Notes: generated from the sequence alone by a model not told the origin. A stretch of 64,000 nt of DNA from Prorocentrum cordatum (GCA_963575745.1 CAUYUJ010001303.1:319399-383398), one strand, 5' to 3'; shown: positions 1-10,690, counted from the stretch's first letter. Numbers and translations are program-made.

Positions 1-292
1 ATTGAATGCACTATGCTCGCTTGCTCGCTCGCTCGCTTGCTCGAACAAGCGAGCGAGCGAACGAGGGAAGGAGGGGGTCTTCTCGCTTGGTCGCTCGATG
101 TATCAAGTGAGGGTCTTCTCGAGCGGGTGAGACATTAAATGCATGGTGCTCGCTTCACTCGCTCGTTTGCTCGCTCGCTCGCTCGAGCAAGCGAGCGAGC
201 TAGTCGGGCGGGTCGGGTCTGGTGGGCGGGACATTAAGTGCATGGTGCTCGCGTGCTCGCTCGCTCGCTTGCTTTCTCGAGCGAGCGAGCGG
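1..292. repeat. CTCG/CGAG tetranucleotide repeat with hairpin arms
   Basis: Three imperfect units start near 1, 134 and 234. Each has a short ATGCATGGTGCTCGC-like lead and then runs of CTCG followed by runs of CGAG. Adjacent CTCG and CGAG runs (about 25-58, 165-200, 245-292) are self-complementary and could form hairpins. The long frame crossing this stretch translates the repeat and looks spurious. Confidence 0.8.
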
Positions 293-434
293 AGGGTCTG
301 TGGTTCACAATGTATAATCCAGCTCAATCCCACTATAGTAAGACCTAGCTCTAATCGAATCCTACTTGGGCCCGATCCAGCCCTAATCGCAGCCTGCCAA
401 GGATCGATCCTAGTCGTCGTCGTCTTCGCCGACG

Positions 435-467
<33 letters not shown>

Positions 468-960
468 GCGTCGTCGTCGTCATCGTCGCTGCCCAACGGC
501 GACCGCGACGGTGCCGGCGCTCGCCGTCGTCGGTTGCGGTTGGGGCGTCCCGCTCCAGCCCCCACGCCCCCTTGCAACTCGGGGGGGCAGGGCCGGCCCC
601 CCCTCCCCAGGTTGGGGCCCCCCGCCTTGAGAGGGGTCGGGGGGCTCCTTTTGGGTGTGGCCCTCCCCCGTATCCACACTTGCAGGTGGAGGGGCGGGAG
701 GCCCCATCCCAGCTCGAGGCCCCCCTCCTCCTTGATGGAGGGCCCCCCTTTCCCCCCTCGCCCCGGGTCGAAGCCCCCCTTCCTTCCTTCCTTCCTGCGT
801 TGAGCTCCCCCCCCCCCCGTTCGACCCCCAACCCCCTTTGCATTACTGTGGGCCCCCCCCAAAGGTTCGAACCCTCCCTCCCCTTCCAAGCGTCCACAAA
901 CGCACTCTTTCAGATTGTAGATGATGAGCCCCTGAGTGCAAGCATTGGTTGGTGAGTGTG
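293..960. other. CGT microsatellite and C-rich tract, no gene seen
   Basis: A (CGT)n microsatellite lies at about 411-486. From about 540 to 870 the plus strand is very C-rich with many C7-C9 runs. Open frames through both parts encode poly-Val or poly-Pro and have no domain. A GGTTCGAACC sequence at about 863 resembles a tRNA T-loop, but no tRNA folds around it. Confidence 0.6.
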
Positions 961-1345
961 CGCGTATTGCGAGCCTGGCGAAAATTAATCGAATGTTATG
1001 GTGCCAAGCTCTGGCCCACACGTGTATACCATGTATACAGAAGTTAGCCCCGTTTCAAACAATAGACAAAAGTGAACATTTATGTAAGCACATCCAACAC
1101 AGCGTGATAATGCAGAGCCGCAAATAGATGTACAACAGCCATGAGGCATTAGTTATCACGCGCAGGCCGCGTGTGGAGCAGCCGTGTGATGTCCACCCTC
1201 CGTGCATGCAGACTGTGACCGCCACGGGACCAGGTCTGCGGTTGGTAGGCGAACGGGCTTTTGGTACTGCTAAGGCCTTACGGCTGGTGCCGCCGACCCT
1301 GGAGGTTTCGGCCCGCGACGGAAAAAGGAGGGAACGGGCGGGCCA
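961..1345. other. Unassigned, ordinary-complexity sequence
   Basis: Neither strand shows a recognisable gene, RNA or repeat. The short frames are not supported by any motif. Confidence 0.4.
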
Positions 1346-1485
1346 TGGACCCCGGGAGGGTGGTATTCTGACCCGGGACCACCCCCCAGAACCCCCCCCC
1401 CCCGAGACCACCCGCCTCCCCCCGCCCTCCGCGGGGAAGGGATCAAAGGGAAGGGGCCTCCCTTCGACTCAATGACAACGTTGCT
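1346..1485 (+). repeat. Dispersed C-rich repeat, copy 1 of 2
   Basis: A C-rich block ends in GGGGAAGGGATCAAAGGG, then GGGCCTCCCTTCGACTC. The same arrangement recurs at 2952-3076, so this is a diverged short dispersed repeat. The AAAGGGAA...TTCCCTTCGA end is partly self-complementary. Confidence 0.6.
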
Positions 1486-1699
1486 GCATAAACGCTGTGG
1501 ATGGGCTGGTGTATTTCGAACGGGCATTTGTTTTTTTTGGTGGGTCATGTTCTTAGTGCGATGCGCGTGACGATAGGCTCTGCGTTTTTGGATATTTCGA
1601 CCTGTCTCTTAGCACTGGCCCGTGGGCCACGTCAGGAAACATGTGAGCGCATTTGAAGTGCAAGTGGTAAGCTGACGGAGCACGCGCAAGATTGCGTTG

Positions 1700-2165
1700 C
1701 AGTTCTGGGGGGGGGGGGCCCGCCTGTGTCTCCAAGTTGGTTCCTTTGCCTGTGCCCGACGCGGGCTCGACGCGGGCCCCCATCTCCCTCCTCCCCCTCC
1801 TCCCCCCTGCGTTCTCCTCGACCCTCCCTCCCTTCCTGCCCCTTCTTCTCCCCCTTTGCCGTGCCCCGAGTCCGCGCCCCCTTCCCTCGACAGTCCGTCC
1901 TCCTCTCTCTTCTTTTCCGGGCACCGTCCTCTGCCCTCCGTGCTCTCCCTCCGTTCTCATTCCCCTTCTCTCCTCCCTCCATCGGTCCTCTCTCCATCCC
2001 TCCCTTCTCTCCTCCCTCCATTCTCCTTCTCCTCTCTCCTCCCTCCATTCTCCTCCCTTCCTCCATCCTCCTCCTCCTCTCTCCTCCTTCCATTCTCCTC
2101 CTCCTCTCTCCTCCCTCCATCCCTCCCTTCTCTCCTCCCTCCATCGTTCTTCTCCTGCTCGCCAT
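1700..2165. repeat. Polypyrimidine CTCC/CTC tract
   Basis: About 400 bp of plus-strand pyrimidine, dominated by CTCCCTCCAT and CTCCTC units. All three frames and their complements stay open because the tract lacks stop triplets, so the several long frames here are not evidence of coding. Confidence 0.85.
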
Positions 2166-2198
2166 TCACCTCAAAGTTATTGTTGAGGCCTTACTCAG

Positions 2199-2349
2199 AA
2201 GGGGAAAAGCACATAGACACAATTCATCGTCGACGTCCAGGAGAATATGGGAAAGCATCGGCAGTGGGAGGGGGGGAGACAAGAACCCAGAGAATATAGG
2301 AACATATGGGGATGTGTGTATTTATTTGTGTGTCCTTGGGCCCCTTGGC
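2199..2349 (+). repeat. Dispersed ~150-bp repeat (CACAGACACA family), copy 1 of 3
   Basis: The block holds GGGGAAAAGCACATAGACAC, an ATCGTCGA stretch, a GGGAGACAAGAACCCAGA stretch and a TTTGTGTGTCCTTGGGCCCC end. The same blocks occur in the same order at 55570-55732 and 57881-58043. No open frame is shared by the three copies, so it looks like a non-coding SINE- or MITE-like repeat. Confidence 0.7.
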
Positions 2350-2395
2350 TTACGGCCGTTGCCGCCGACCCTGAAGGGGGACGTCGACGACGACA

Positions 2396-2426
<31 letters not shown>

Positions 2427-2945
2427 TGACGTGGGCTCAAGTCATCAGGGATGATTATTGGAGTCTTTTGGGAAGGCTCTCGGGGGCCTCTGGAGCCTCC
2501 TGGGGGGCCTCTCGGGGGTCTATTAGGGGCCTCCTGGGAGCTTCTCGGGGCCGAGGGCTCGAAGTGTCCGTTGGGATTCCCCGTTAAGGCACGGGGCCGT
2601 CTTGGGGGCCTCTTGGGCCGTCTTGGAGGCGTGTTGGGCTGTCTTGGGGTTCCCTTGGGATGTGTTGGAGCGCTCTTGGAAACCTCTCGGGGCGATCTTG
2701 AGGGCCTCTTTCGGCCGTCTTCAAGCGGCGGGAAGCGGAAAAGGGGAGAACGCCCAAATCTGTCAAAAACTTTGGAGAATCAGTGATTTTTGCCTCTTGG
2801 GGCCCTCTCGGGAGTGCCTTTGGAGGCCTCTGGGGGCGTTTTGGAGGGCAATCTGTGAGCGTGAAGGCGTTTTGGACCGATCGTTTAGCGATTGGGGGCC
2901 CTTTTGAACAGTCTCGGGGGCCTCTGGGGGCACTCTTGGCTTGTT
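2350..2945. repeat. Degenerate tandem repeat based on GGCCTCTTGGGG
   Basis: A short (CGG/CGA)n stretch at about 2385-2430 is followed by about 480 bp in which variants of GGCCTCTTGGGG or CCTCTCGGGG recur every 10-15 bp. The translation is a monotonous Leu-Gly-Gly pattern. This looks like a decayed minisatellite, not a gene. Confidence 0.6.
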
Positions 2946-2951
2946 TTTTTC

Positions 2952-3076
2952 TGCAGCCCCGGGACCCCCAGGGGATGAGTATCTGCCCCCCCCCGGGGCC
3001 CCTCCCCAGCCCCCCCTCCCGACGGGGGAGGTATTAAAGGAAACGGGTTTCCCTTCGATTCGATTGCTACAATGCA
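2952..3076 (+). repeat. Dispersed C-rich repeat, copy 2 of 2
   Basis: Same arrangement as 1346-1485: C runs, a GACGGGGGAGGTATTAAAGG block, then GGGTTTCCCTTCGATTC and GATTGCTACAATG. Confidence 0.6.
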
Positions 3077-3772
3077 ATGTTTTTCTCTCGCTGTCAGGCT
3101 TGAGGTGCAGGGAAAGGGAAGGGGGCGACGCAGACGACGATTGACGGCCACGACGACTCGAACAGACAAACCCCTCGCACACGCCGACAGCGTCGGCGCA
3201 TTACTCCTTGTCCTACTCCTTTCCCCGTCTCCCACTCCTTTCATCTCTTCCTCCTCCTCCTCCTCCTCTTCTCTTTCATCGCTCGGCCATTAACGCACTC
3301 ACTCGTCGTTCTCCTCCCCATTGCGAATATGTCAACAGTGTTTGAAAGCGTCCCCATATCTGGAATACTACACAAAGCCTCTTACCCCCCATCCGAGCGC
3401 GCCGAACATTTTCGAAAGCTCCCCTTCTCTTCCCTCTTCCTCTTCGGACCAGGAGCTCGGCTTCCTCTTCTCACGTTCCTCATCGTTCTCCTCCCTCTTT
3501 CTATCGTACTCCTCGTCATTCCCCGCCTCTCCCGTTACGATTCTGACTATTCGTGTCGATCCGACGCACGGTCCCAGCCGATCCGATGTCTTGATTCGAT
3601 GCTGATGGATCCTGTCACAGCCCCGGAATTATGAGGACCTCCCCGTCCTCTCTCAAAGGGGGAACAGCGTTCCCGGCGGCGATACATTTATGATACATCC
3701 GCACTTTGGTATTATAACCCCAGGCTGGCGATTTGGTTGCCGATTCGACGCTGATTGATCGTGCCTTCTTCT
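3077..3772. other. Pyrimidine-rich sequence, no gene seen
   Basis: CTCCTC runs lie at 3243-3275 and 3425-3530. Frames of about 100 codons at 3321-3634 are driven by the TC-rich composition and contain only a Leu-rich stretch. No domain or conserved motif was found. Confidence 0.5.
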
Positions 3773-3793
3773 CCGTAGCCAGTATGACTTAAG
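3773..3793 (+). other. Possible degenerate spliced-leader relic
   Basis: Starts CCGTAGCCA and ends TTAAG. It agrees with 17 of the 21 bases of the dinoflagellate spliced-leader core. No retrogene is recognisable immediately downstream, so this may be a decayed relic or chance. Confidence 0.3.
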
Positions 3794-4790
3794 CCGCTCA
3801 GCCGCTTAAGCCACCGGCCGGGGCCTGCCAGCAGGCCTCGCGCCAGCCCTCGTCCTGGCAGGCTCACGCGGCGAGGTCGGACCAGGCCAGGACGAGGATA
3901 AAATGTTCCACAGCGTTCCCAAACGCTCTCAGAGCGTTGCGGAACGCTCTGACACGGCCACGGCGCCCGAGAAATCCTCCACAGCCGCCAGATCTCAGAT
4001 TTTCTCAATTTTTCTCACCCAAAGTTATCCTCCTCCTGGCTCCGTCGTACGAGGGGCCCATCGCCAGCGATGGACGCGGTGGCGAGCAGGGCAAGCGGGT
4101 CGAAGGACCGGCCAGGAGCCCTGCGCAAGAGGTCGAACGGGGCCGTCGAGGAGAAGTCCCCGAGGTGGGACAAGAACGGCGTCCAGATCAGCCCGAAGAG
4201 CGGTGGCCACCACCTGACCTTTGCGGACCAGCAGGTCAGAGGAGGAAGAGGAACCCATACCACTACCCTTCGCCCGTGTTCGTCGTTTTTGGGCCCTCTG
4301 GGAGACCCTCGTCGCCACCGCTGGAGTCGCCTCGCGGAACGCACCCCGGGAGAGGTCTGGGGAGTATTGGCACCGGTACCTTCTGGTTCCCCCAGCAGGA
4401 GCGGGGGAAGATAGAAGTGATCCACGAGGTCAAGGCCTACAAAAACAACCACGGCGGTTGCACGTGCGTCGTCTCCTAATGCTGAGGCCCGCCGTTTGCG
4501 CCGCCCTGGGAGGACTCCAGCCTGGCCGTGGCCCTGCCCGTGTTTTGCCAGAGGTTGCACACTGGAACGCCGGCAAAGCCGCAGATGAGCGCAGCGCCTC
4601 TCGAGAACTTCGTCGCCATCCTCCTGCTCCGCGCTCCCCTCCCAATCACTATTCCCCCCTTTCTCTCCTTCTCCAGCCCCGCCTTCCTCTCCTTCCCCAT
4701 CTGCTCATCTTCTTCATCCTCCCATCCTTCCCCTCTTCCCCCATATCCTGACCCCACCACTCCCCGCCTCCTCCTCCTCCTCCTCCTCCT
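3794..4790. other. Unassigned region with a weak coding candidate, then a CTC tract
   Basis: Three frames are open between about 3900 and 4750. The plus-strand frame from ATG 4070 to 4414 (114 codons) has the most protein-like composition, with mixed charged residues and a [14 protein letters not shown] segment. An overlapping minus-strand frame (4560 to 4015) is just as long. No family is recognised, and the choice of frame cannot be made by reading. From about 4640 the sequence turns pyrimidine-rich and ends in (CTC)n at 4766-4790. Confidence 0.3.
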
Positions 4791-4944
4791 GCGCCATGCC
4801 GCGGCATGGTTTTCGATCCTTCCAAGTCGGCCCAAAACATTTAGAACATGCCCCCCCGAACAAAAACCATCTGAAGTGAATTCACATTCGGTGCCGATCC
4901 GTTGAATTCTTGGACCGTAGAAGCCCCCCCCACCTTGTGGCGTC
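4791..4944 (+). repeat. 154-bp direct repeat (GCGCCATGCC), copy 1 of 2
   Basis: Starts GCGCCATGCCGCGGCATGG, passes through a CCCCCCGAACAAA...CCATC block and ends in a C-run before TTGTGGCGT. The second copy, at 5160-5316, is about 369 bp downstream in the same orientation. The 5' end CCATGCCGCGGCATGG is itself a palindrome. Confidence 0.75.
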
Positions 4945-5055
4945 GCCACGCCATGGTATGTCAGGCTACGAGTACTCGTTTCTAGGTTTCCGCGTTTTTT
5001 TTTTCTGTTTGCAAAATGCTGCTCTCGTTGAAGCGCAGGCCTCATGTTCGGGCTA

Positions 5056-5159
5056 CCGCTCGTTCCGAATCGTGCTGCCGCTGCATCGCTGGCATCATTT
5101 CCGCGCTTCCGCTCGTCCCGAATCGTGCTCCCATTGCAGCGTTGGCGTCATTATTCCCA
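5056..5159 (+). repeat. Two tandem ~51-bp units
   Basis: Two adjacent units share CCGCTCGTYCCGAATCGTGC, a GCAGCG/GCATCG block and TTGGCGTCATT/CTGGCATCATT. They lie between the two copies of the 154-bp direct repeat. Confidence 0.7.
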
Positions 5160-5316
5160 GCGCCATGCCACGACATGGTTTTCGGTTCTTCCACATATGC
5201 CCCAAACTCTAGAGCATGGCGCCCCGAACAAACCATCGGAAGTGATTCTTCATTCGGTGTCGATACTTTTTTGTTTTGGGCCGCAAAGCCCCCCCCCCAC
5301 TTTGGGGCGTAACTTC
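5160..5316 (+). repeat. 154-bp direct repeat (GCGCCATGCC), copy 2 of 2
   Basis: Repeats the block order of 4791-4944 with moderate divergence, including the CCATGCCACGACATGG start, the CCCCGAACAAACCATC block and the terminal C-run before TTTGGGGCGT. Confidence 0.75.
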
Positions 5317-5460
5317 GTCATGCTATGTCATGCTATGCGTTGATCTTCAACACCATGCTATGCCGCGTAATGCTATGCCACGTTGCGTCATCCGATTGTG
5401 CGAATAGAGAGGAGATCTACCGTATGGTAAGGGATGGGAGGGAAGGGGTAGGACGTCAGA
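5317..5460. repeat. Degenerate ATGCTATGCC short tandem repeat
   Basis: CATGCTATG or close variants occur about six times between 5319 and 5390. Nothing else is recognisable up to 5460. Confidence 0.5.
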
Positions 5461-5539
5461 TATGACGCGAGCGCACCTAGCTTGGCCTCCTCCCGCTCCT
5501 TCTACTCCGCCCCCTCCTCCTCACCTCCTCCTCCTTCTC

Positions 5540-7557
5540 CTCCTACAGGGTGCTTTTCGCGGGATACATTCCAGCCCATCGTGGTGCTTCCCTCACTGCA
5601 AAGATATGCTTACATGGAGATCCAGCCTGGTTACAGGCGACGGCGCCCGCTCGACAGTGGGCCAGTTCCTTGTGGAGAAGTTTGACAACCCCCACCTCCA
5701 GCCCGTCGAGCTTCCGTGAGCACATCCGAGTGTGGCTTTCTTTGGAGGCCCTCAACACTGACAGCGACCTGGAGCCCGAAAAATGGAACACCTCAAACAA
5801 GGACGTGGACATCGGATTCTCCTGAGCCTCCTTAGGATAGGCTGGAAGGCCATCAGTTTCCATCACTGGGCAGATGATCTTGGGCGCGGGGTAGATTTAA
5901 TGTACACCTCCCCTGCTATTGTTTCAAGCCTGTTGCAGTCTGTTGTGCAAAGATCTAATGAGAGATGGCTTGCGACGGCGATCCCCTCCTTCGACGGCGA
6001 TCGTGTGTCGGTTGACCCTCTTCGAGCCCCCCTCCGTTCGAAGCGAACCCCTCCGCGAGCAGAGTACTGGATCAGCACCTGCTTTTACCAGGGCTGCTGG
6101 ACGGCTGACCGCCTAACAGACTCTGGATCTGTATCCGATGGCAAGTGTCCGCTGTGCGGACAACCTCATGCAGTTTTCCATCGCCAATGGGTTTGCGTTG
6201 ACCCCTCAGTGGCGCAGCTGCGCCTGGAAATAGTCTCACAGGATGTAGTCGAGTTTGCCCGAGCCAGCCCGCCAGAGGACCATGCCGTCTGGTCGTGATT
6301 GGTGATTGCACAGCCGACGCCAGATACGTTCTTTCCTCCCTCGGCGGCGACTGACCCTTTCTTGCAGGACGGCGACGGCCTCCTTTTGTCCTTGAAGGAA
6401 TGTGTGGGCCGTAGTGTTGACTGTGATGTAGTGGTTGACGGGTCACCCTCTCAATGCATCATTGCTGATTTGGGGAGGGCCAGTTTTGCGGCCGTGTTGT
6501 TGTAGCCAGGGCCCGTCTACAAAGTGCGGACCAGGATGATGGCCCCGATTTGGCCGAATTTGCGCCAGACGCCGCAGGCGGCGGAGAATGTCGGACTTGC
6601 CCCTGTGTGTTTGTTCACCTCTGGCCACAGTACCCCATACAGTGGTTGCAAGGGGGACTTCGTCCTGCACAATGCGTCAGACCAGGCACAGCTCGGGCCT
6701 AAGCATATGTTTACAGGTGTACGCCGAGCAGCTCAACAAGCTGCTGGATACAGTGCGGCAGGCGAGGCAAAGCACACGCCTGCCCATCGCTCGGAAGAGG
6801 TAGTCCTCGCGCTCGTTCCCATCGAGAAGCGCATTGCTCTAGCTAGCCAGGGTGCCGATCGCCTGGCCAAGCACGCCCTCTCCCTCCACCCCCAGGCTGC
6901 ACCCGCCGACCTTGGGAGGCTGGATAGTCAGGCGCAGCTCCTCGGTTCCTGTGCCAGAATGCTTGAGATGGTGCTGCCCCTTTTTCTCCGAAGCTTGAGT
7001 TTCAAAGGGCGCCGAAGGCTGCTCGAACTCCGCGGGTGAACCCACCACCTGGCTGGCATGTGTGGGAGAAGCTGGAGTCGGGCATCCGTGTTCTGTGCCG
7101 CTGCTGTTTGTGGGTCGTGTTCGATAGCGGCGGAAGGCCCATCAACGGGTCTCGGGGGCCCTCGACGGCCCTGCGGCGCCTCGAGGGCGCCGAGTCGGCC
7201 CGTGGTCACACGCTGGGCTTCGCCGACTCGAACCGATCGGGCAACGTTTGGTCTTTTTTGCGGCGCCCGTTGTGGTGCGTACACGAGCCACCGATGCCAC
7301 CTCTTGGGCCAACATTGTTCCAAGGTGTTGGGGTCTCTGGCGAAAGTGCCCTCGATCGCATCGGCCGTGGCATTCACCTTCACTACAGGCCAGATTCAGA
7401 GGGTGGCGGCTCGGTGTCACTAGCCTTGCCCAAGGCAGTGGTCCTTGCTGTCCCTGCGCCGTCCTCGGCTGGCATTGCACGACTGGTCGCCAACGATCGC
7501 TTCCGTGCGCTGGTTGAGGGGATTCGGGCGAAGGAGGCATCTCACGGCCCAGCTTAG
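5540..7557 (+). pseudogene. LINE retrotransposon 3' half (zinc finger, RNase H, terminal Cys fingers), broken
   Basis: This is the C-terminal part of a dinoflagellate-type LINE polyprotein, which would encode the post-RT region that copies the element into new sites. One plus-strand frame runs from 5783 to 7039. It contains a CPLCG...H finger at about 6145-6180, an RNase H start VVVDGSPS with the first catalytic Asp codon at 6437, the typical PQTPQAAE segment at about 6555, and a GADRLAKHA segment at about 6850. That frame is cut by TGA at 6298, TAG at 6505 and TGA at 7039. Beyond 7039 the terminal fingers (RVLCRCC, then CGARCGAYTSHRCH) need shifts between frames to read through to 7557. No RT domain is present upstream, so it is a 5'-truncated copy, as is usual for LINEs. 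Upstream of 5783 the likely coding frame is unclear. Confidence 0.8.
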
Positions 7558-7594
7558 TCGTGGATGCGCTGACACTTCTGCCCCCCAGGTCGTC

Positions 7595-7862
7595 GCGTCC
7601 TTCGTTTCCTCCTCCTCCTCCTCCTCCTCTTCCTCCTCCTCCTGGAGCATCGCGGGTCGAAGAAGGTGGGGGGGAGGGGTTGGGAGGGGAAGGGGGAGGA
7701 GGCGGAATGGACAAGGAGACGTTTGATCGAAGATCGATCAGGAATAGCGCGAGGATCGAGGAGGAGGAGGAGGACGATCAATGAAACGAGGAGGAGGAGG
7801 AGAAGGAGGAGGAGGAGGAAAAGGAAGAGGAGGAGGAGGAAAAGGAGCGAAGGGGATGAGCT

Positions 7863-7893
<31 letters not shown>

Positions 7894-7940
7894 AGAGGTG
7901 GAGGAGGAGGAGGGGGAGGAGGAGGATCGAGGAAACGCAA
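7595..7940. repeat. CTC then GGA microsatellites
   Basis: (CTC)n at about 7605-7645 is followed by GGA-rich sequence at 7665-7725 and 7755-7930. The two arrays are complementary in sense and could pair as a large loop. Confidence 0.85.
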
Positions 7941-8681
7941 ACATTGATTGTCGCGCGTGGATAATCGACGGGTCTCGTTCCCATACACACATCGACGCGC
8001 ACTGTGGCCAAATCAGGCAACATTGTCTTCATGCTCCGGAGGGATTGGCTCCCTCCGTGCCCACGTGGCATATCCACGGATTCCTAACCCATCTTAGCGT
8101 GCGCGTGCGAGGAGACGCGATAGGGCAGGAGTTGGAGGGAGGAGTATGCGGAGGGGGGTGACCTTCCTCCCTTCCCTCGTCCAGAACCCCCCCAGAGAGT
8201 TCCCGGGAGGACTAAAGCGGACCAGTCGCGCGATCACAGTCCCCGAGCTCCGAGGGCCTTGACCTCCCCGGTCCCCGATCAGCCCTGGCCTGGAGAGGCA
8301 TTTGTCCGCATCCGCCAGCGTGGGGGCGAGCCGAGAGGACCGCTGGGCGCGTCGGATTCTGGGTGTTGTCAGGGAGGCCTTGCAGCCAAGACATTGAAGT
8401 CGGGCCCACTTTCCGCTGAGGAGGAGTGGTTCTTTTTCTCTGGCCGTTGCCTAGATCTGCGTCTGCAGGGGAACTCGTTCGTGGCCCGGGCCCGTCGCGG
8501 CCACACAGCGTTCCCTCCGTTTTCTCTACTCCGCGCTTCCTCCTGGTAGCACACGGTGCCTGCACTGCAGAGGCCGCACGGCCCCGCCCCGCAGACCACG
8601 AGGAGGAGAGCAGCTCGAGCGCAGAGGGGGCGAGGGGGAGGGGCCGCGGCGGTTATCTCACGCGAGCAAAGAGGTGCTGGG
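7941..8681. other. Unassigned sequence, no gene seen
   Basis: Ordinary-complexity GC-rich sequence. Frames of 90-117 codons exist on both strands but share no known motif. Confidence 0.4.
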
Positions 8682-8838
8682 GTGTACAACCGGCCTGCAT
8701 AGCAAGGATCGGCAACCTTCCCAAGGGTATTCTTGCATGCTTGCCCCTCCTCGGCCCATCCTTGGCCACTCGCTGGCTGCGCCCCGCTCGAGAAGCGTCG
8801 AGATGGGATTCCAACGCCTTTGCCCCCTCATCGTGCGT
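8682..8838 (+). repeat. SINE-like dispersed repeat (CCAAGGGT...CTTGCAT), copy 1 of 4
   Basis: Aligns over about 150 bp with 22849-23010: GGCAACCTTCCCAAGGGT, CTTGCATGCTTGCC, CTCCTCGGCCCATCCTTG, GCGCCCCGCTCGA. Shorter copies of the 5' part lie at 28178-28268 and 31168-31215. No open frame is shared by the copies. Confidence 0.7.
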
Positions 8839-9510
8839 CCTATACTTCACGCGAGCAACGAGTCTCCTCCTCCTCCTCCTCCTCCTCCTCCTCCTCCTCC
8901 ATCCTTCCCTCCTGCCCTCTGACTCCTCATCCTCCACCTCCTCCGGGGGGAGCAGGCTGCGGGGAGGGGGCCATCGACCCCCCACCACCGCCGATGAGGG
9001 CCTGGGTGGTCCACCGCCGCCAAATGAACACTCGGCTCCCACCATCGGGGGGCTGTTCTGCCAGCGATGCCTCGGCGATGTATGTCGTTGGTTCCGGCGC
9101 GATGCTTCCCCGAAGTCTGGCGCCTCTACAGGACGGAAGTCAAGGATAGTAGCAACATGATCATTTGGGGACGATTTTTCTACTCTTTTGGATGATTGTT
9201 TGAGGAATGTTTGCGCATTGTCAATTTTCCTCCAGAATCCGCCTATCGAACATGCCCGACCTTGCTTCCCCCCCGAAGTCGGCCTCCCGCTTTCGACCCC
9301 CCGTCGATCCCGCCGGGCAATCGAACATCGAACATCGTCCCCCCCTCGATATGGGTGTCCCCCTTTTCTCGCGGAGCCTGTTGAACCTGGATGTCCTGCT
9401 TGCCCTCAAGGGGGTGCGAGAAGGCATCCATGCTGATATGCACCGCTGCTGCCCAGAGACCTACTGCGGCACCAAAGGGCTGTCCGACGGTCCAGTCGGC
9501 ACGGCCCGGC
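8839..9510. other. Unassigned sequence with a short CTC run
   Basis: (CTC)n occupies 8868-8902. The rest has GC-rich mixed sequence. A GAACATCGAACATCG duplication sits near 9320. No gene is recognised. Confidence 0.4.
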
Positions 9511-9690
9511 GGCGAAATCCGAACCTTGCCCTCGCCGATCAACGATGCACGATGCAGGCAACTCGACGGGCGGCGGGGGGTTCCAAATGACTCGAACACG
9601 TGGCGAAATCCGAACCCTACCCCCGCTTCCCAACGATTGAGTAGAACCGATGGTTGGTGGGGGCAGGGTTCGGATTGTGCCACCCACCGG
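9511..9690. repeat. Inverted and direct copies of an AATCCGAACCCT arm
   Basis: GGCGAAATCCGAACCTTGCCC (about 9511) and GGCGAAATCCGAACCCTACC (about 9602) are direct copies. GGGGGCAGGGTTCGGATTGT (about 9659) is the reverse complement of the same arm. The 9601-9690 part could fold as one imperfect hairpin. The arm sequence resembles that of the foldback at 29165-29317. Confidence 0.55.
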
Positions 9691-10539
9691 CTGCGCCGCA
9701 GCGGGTTGCTTCCGTCCCCCAACCCTTGGCATAGCAGAGAGAGGTGTTTCGCCTCGCTCTGGGACCGGCAAGCATCTACTCGATCAGTCAGTACGGGAAG
9801 CCAGCCCCGGGAGGGGGCCCACTCCTGGGGACCCCATGTTGGACAGAACACGGAGTCGCATGTCGGTGCCACTCCTTTCTGTCTCTTCCCTTCTGGCCCT
9901 CTGGCAAACGCGACCGGGGGCCCTCGGGGCGAAAAGTAAATGGAACATCTCCAGGGAAGTCTCCAAGCGGCGCTTGGGCACTCCAAGAATCTCTGGAAAA
10001 TCTCTGGGCTGGGAACTATGCGTCGAAATCTCTAGACAAGTGCCGCGATGCAGGAATCTCTGCGGAAATCACAGGGCGGACAAAACAAACGGGGAGTCTC
10101 CGGAAAATTCCCGCTGCGCTGAATTCTCTATCGGGGAAAACAAACTTCAATATTTGGCTGATCTATTGGTGTTCAATGAAACTATCCAGAACTCTGTCGG
10201 GTGGATCTCTGGAACTTGTCCGAAACATATCTGGAAGATTTCGTGGACATCTGTACGTCGCGGAGAATCGTTTGATATTCGAGGGCAGATCTTTTTGATG
10301 GTCGATTCGCGGGAAGTTTTAGATCGGAGATTCGCCAGGAGGGCAGACTTGTTTGCCACAATCGGCCCAGTATCACTCTTGCAGCGGCTGGCGCTTGATG
10401 TCTTGCCCACGTGCTGTATTGCATATGGCTGTTGAGTGAGTGGGTGCTGTCGGTTGCGTTTGTTCGATCGGTTCAGTTTGGTCGCTAGTTGCGTCGTTGC
10501 CGCGTCGTTGCGCCAACCCTGGCTTTCTTATGTAAGCTT
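9691..10539. other. Unassigned; degenerate AATCTCTGG repeats at 9930-10230
   Basis: Variants of GAAATCTCTGG recur roughly every 20-30 bp between 9950 and 10230, suggesting a decayed minisatellite. The 261-codon plus-strand frame over this stretch has no domain and is probably fortuitous. Confidence 0.45.
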
Positions 10540-10690
10540 ATGATATTTCAACCTACTTTAGCCTGGACGACCAGAAAGAATTCGGAGCACCAAGGAAGCA
10601 CGGAGACTGGAGGGTTTTCACGTGTGGGGCCCCCGGAGGCGATACTCGTTCGACACTGTTTCGATACTTTTCTGGGTGCTCGAAATTATT
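10540..10690 (+). repeat. Dispersed ~150-bp repeat (CCAGAAAGAATT), copy 1 of 2
   Basis: Blocks TTTAGCCTGG, CCAGAAAGAATTCGGAGCAC, CGACACTGTTTCGATAC and CTGGGTGCTCGAAATTAT recur in the same order at 23483-23642. Confidence 0.75.

Noticed and set aside
863-874. tRNA-like T-loop (GGTTCGAACC)
   Set aside because: The bases beside it do not form a T-stem, and no acceptor or anticodon arm is present.
1692-2454. Serine/proline-rich proteins over the CTCC tract
   Set aside because: Same composition artefact as the GGA arrays, with overlapping frames of equal length.
9650-10435. 261-codon plus-strand open frame
   Set aside because: It covers degenerate AATCTCTGG repeats and shows no domain or conserved residues.
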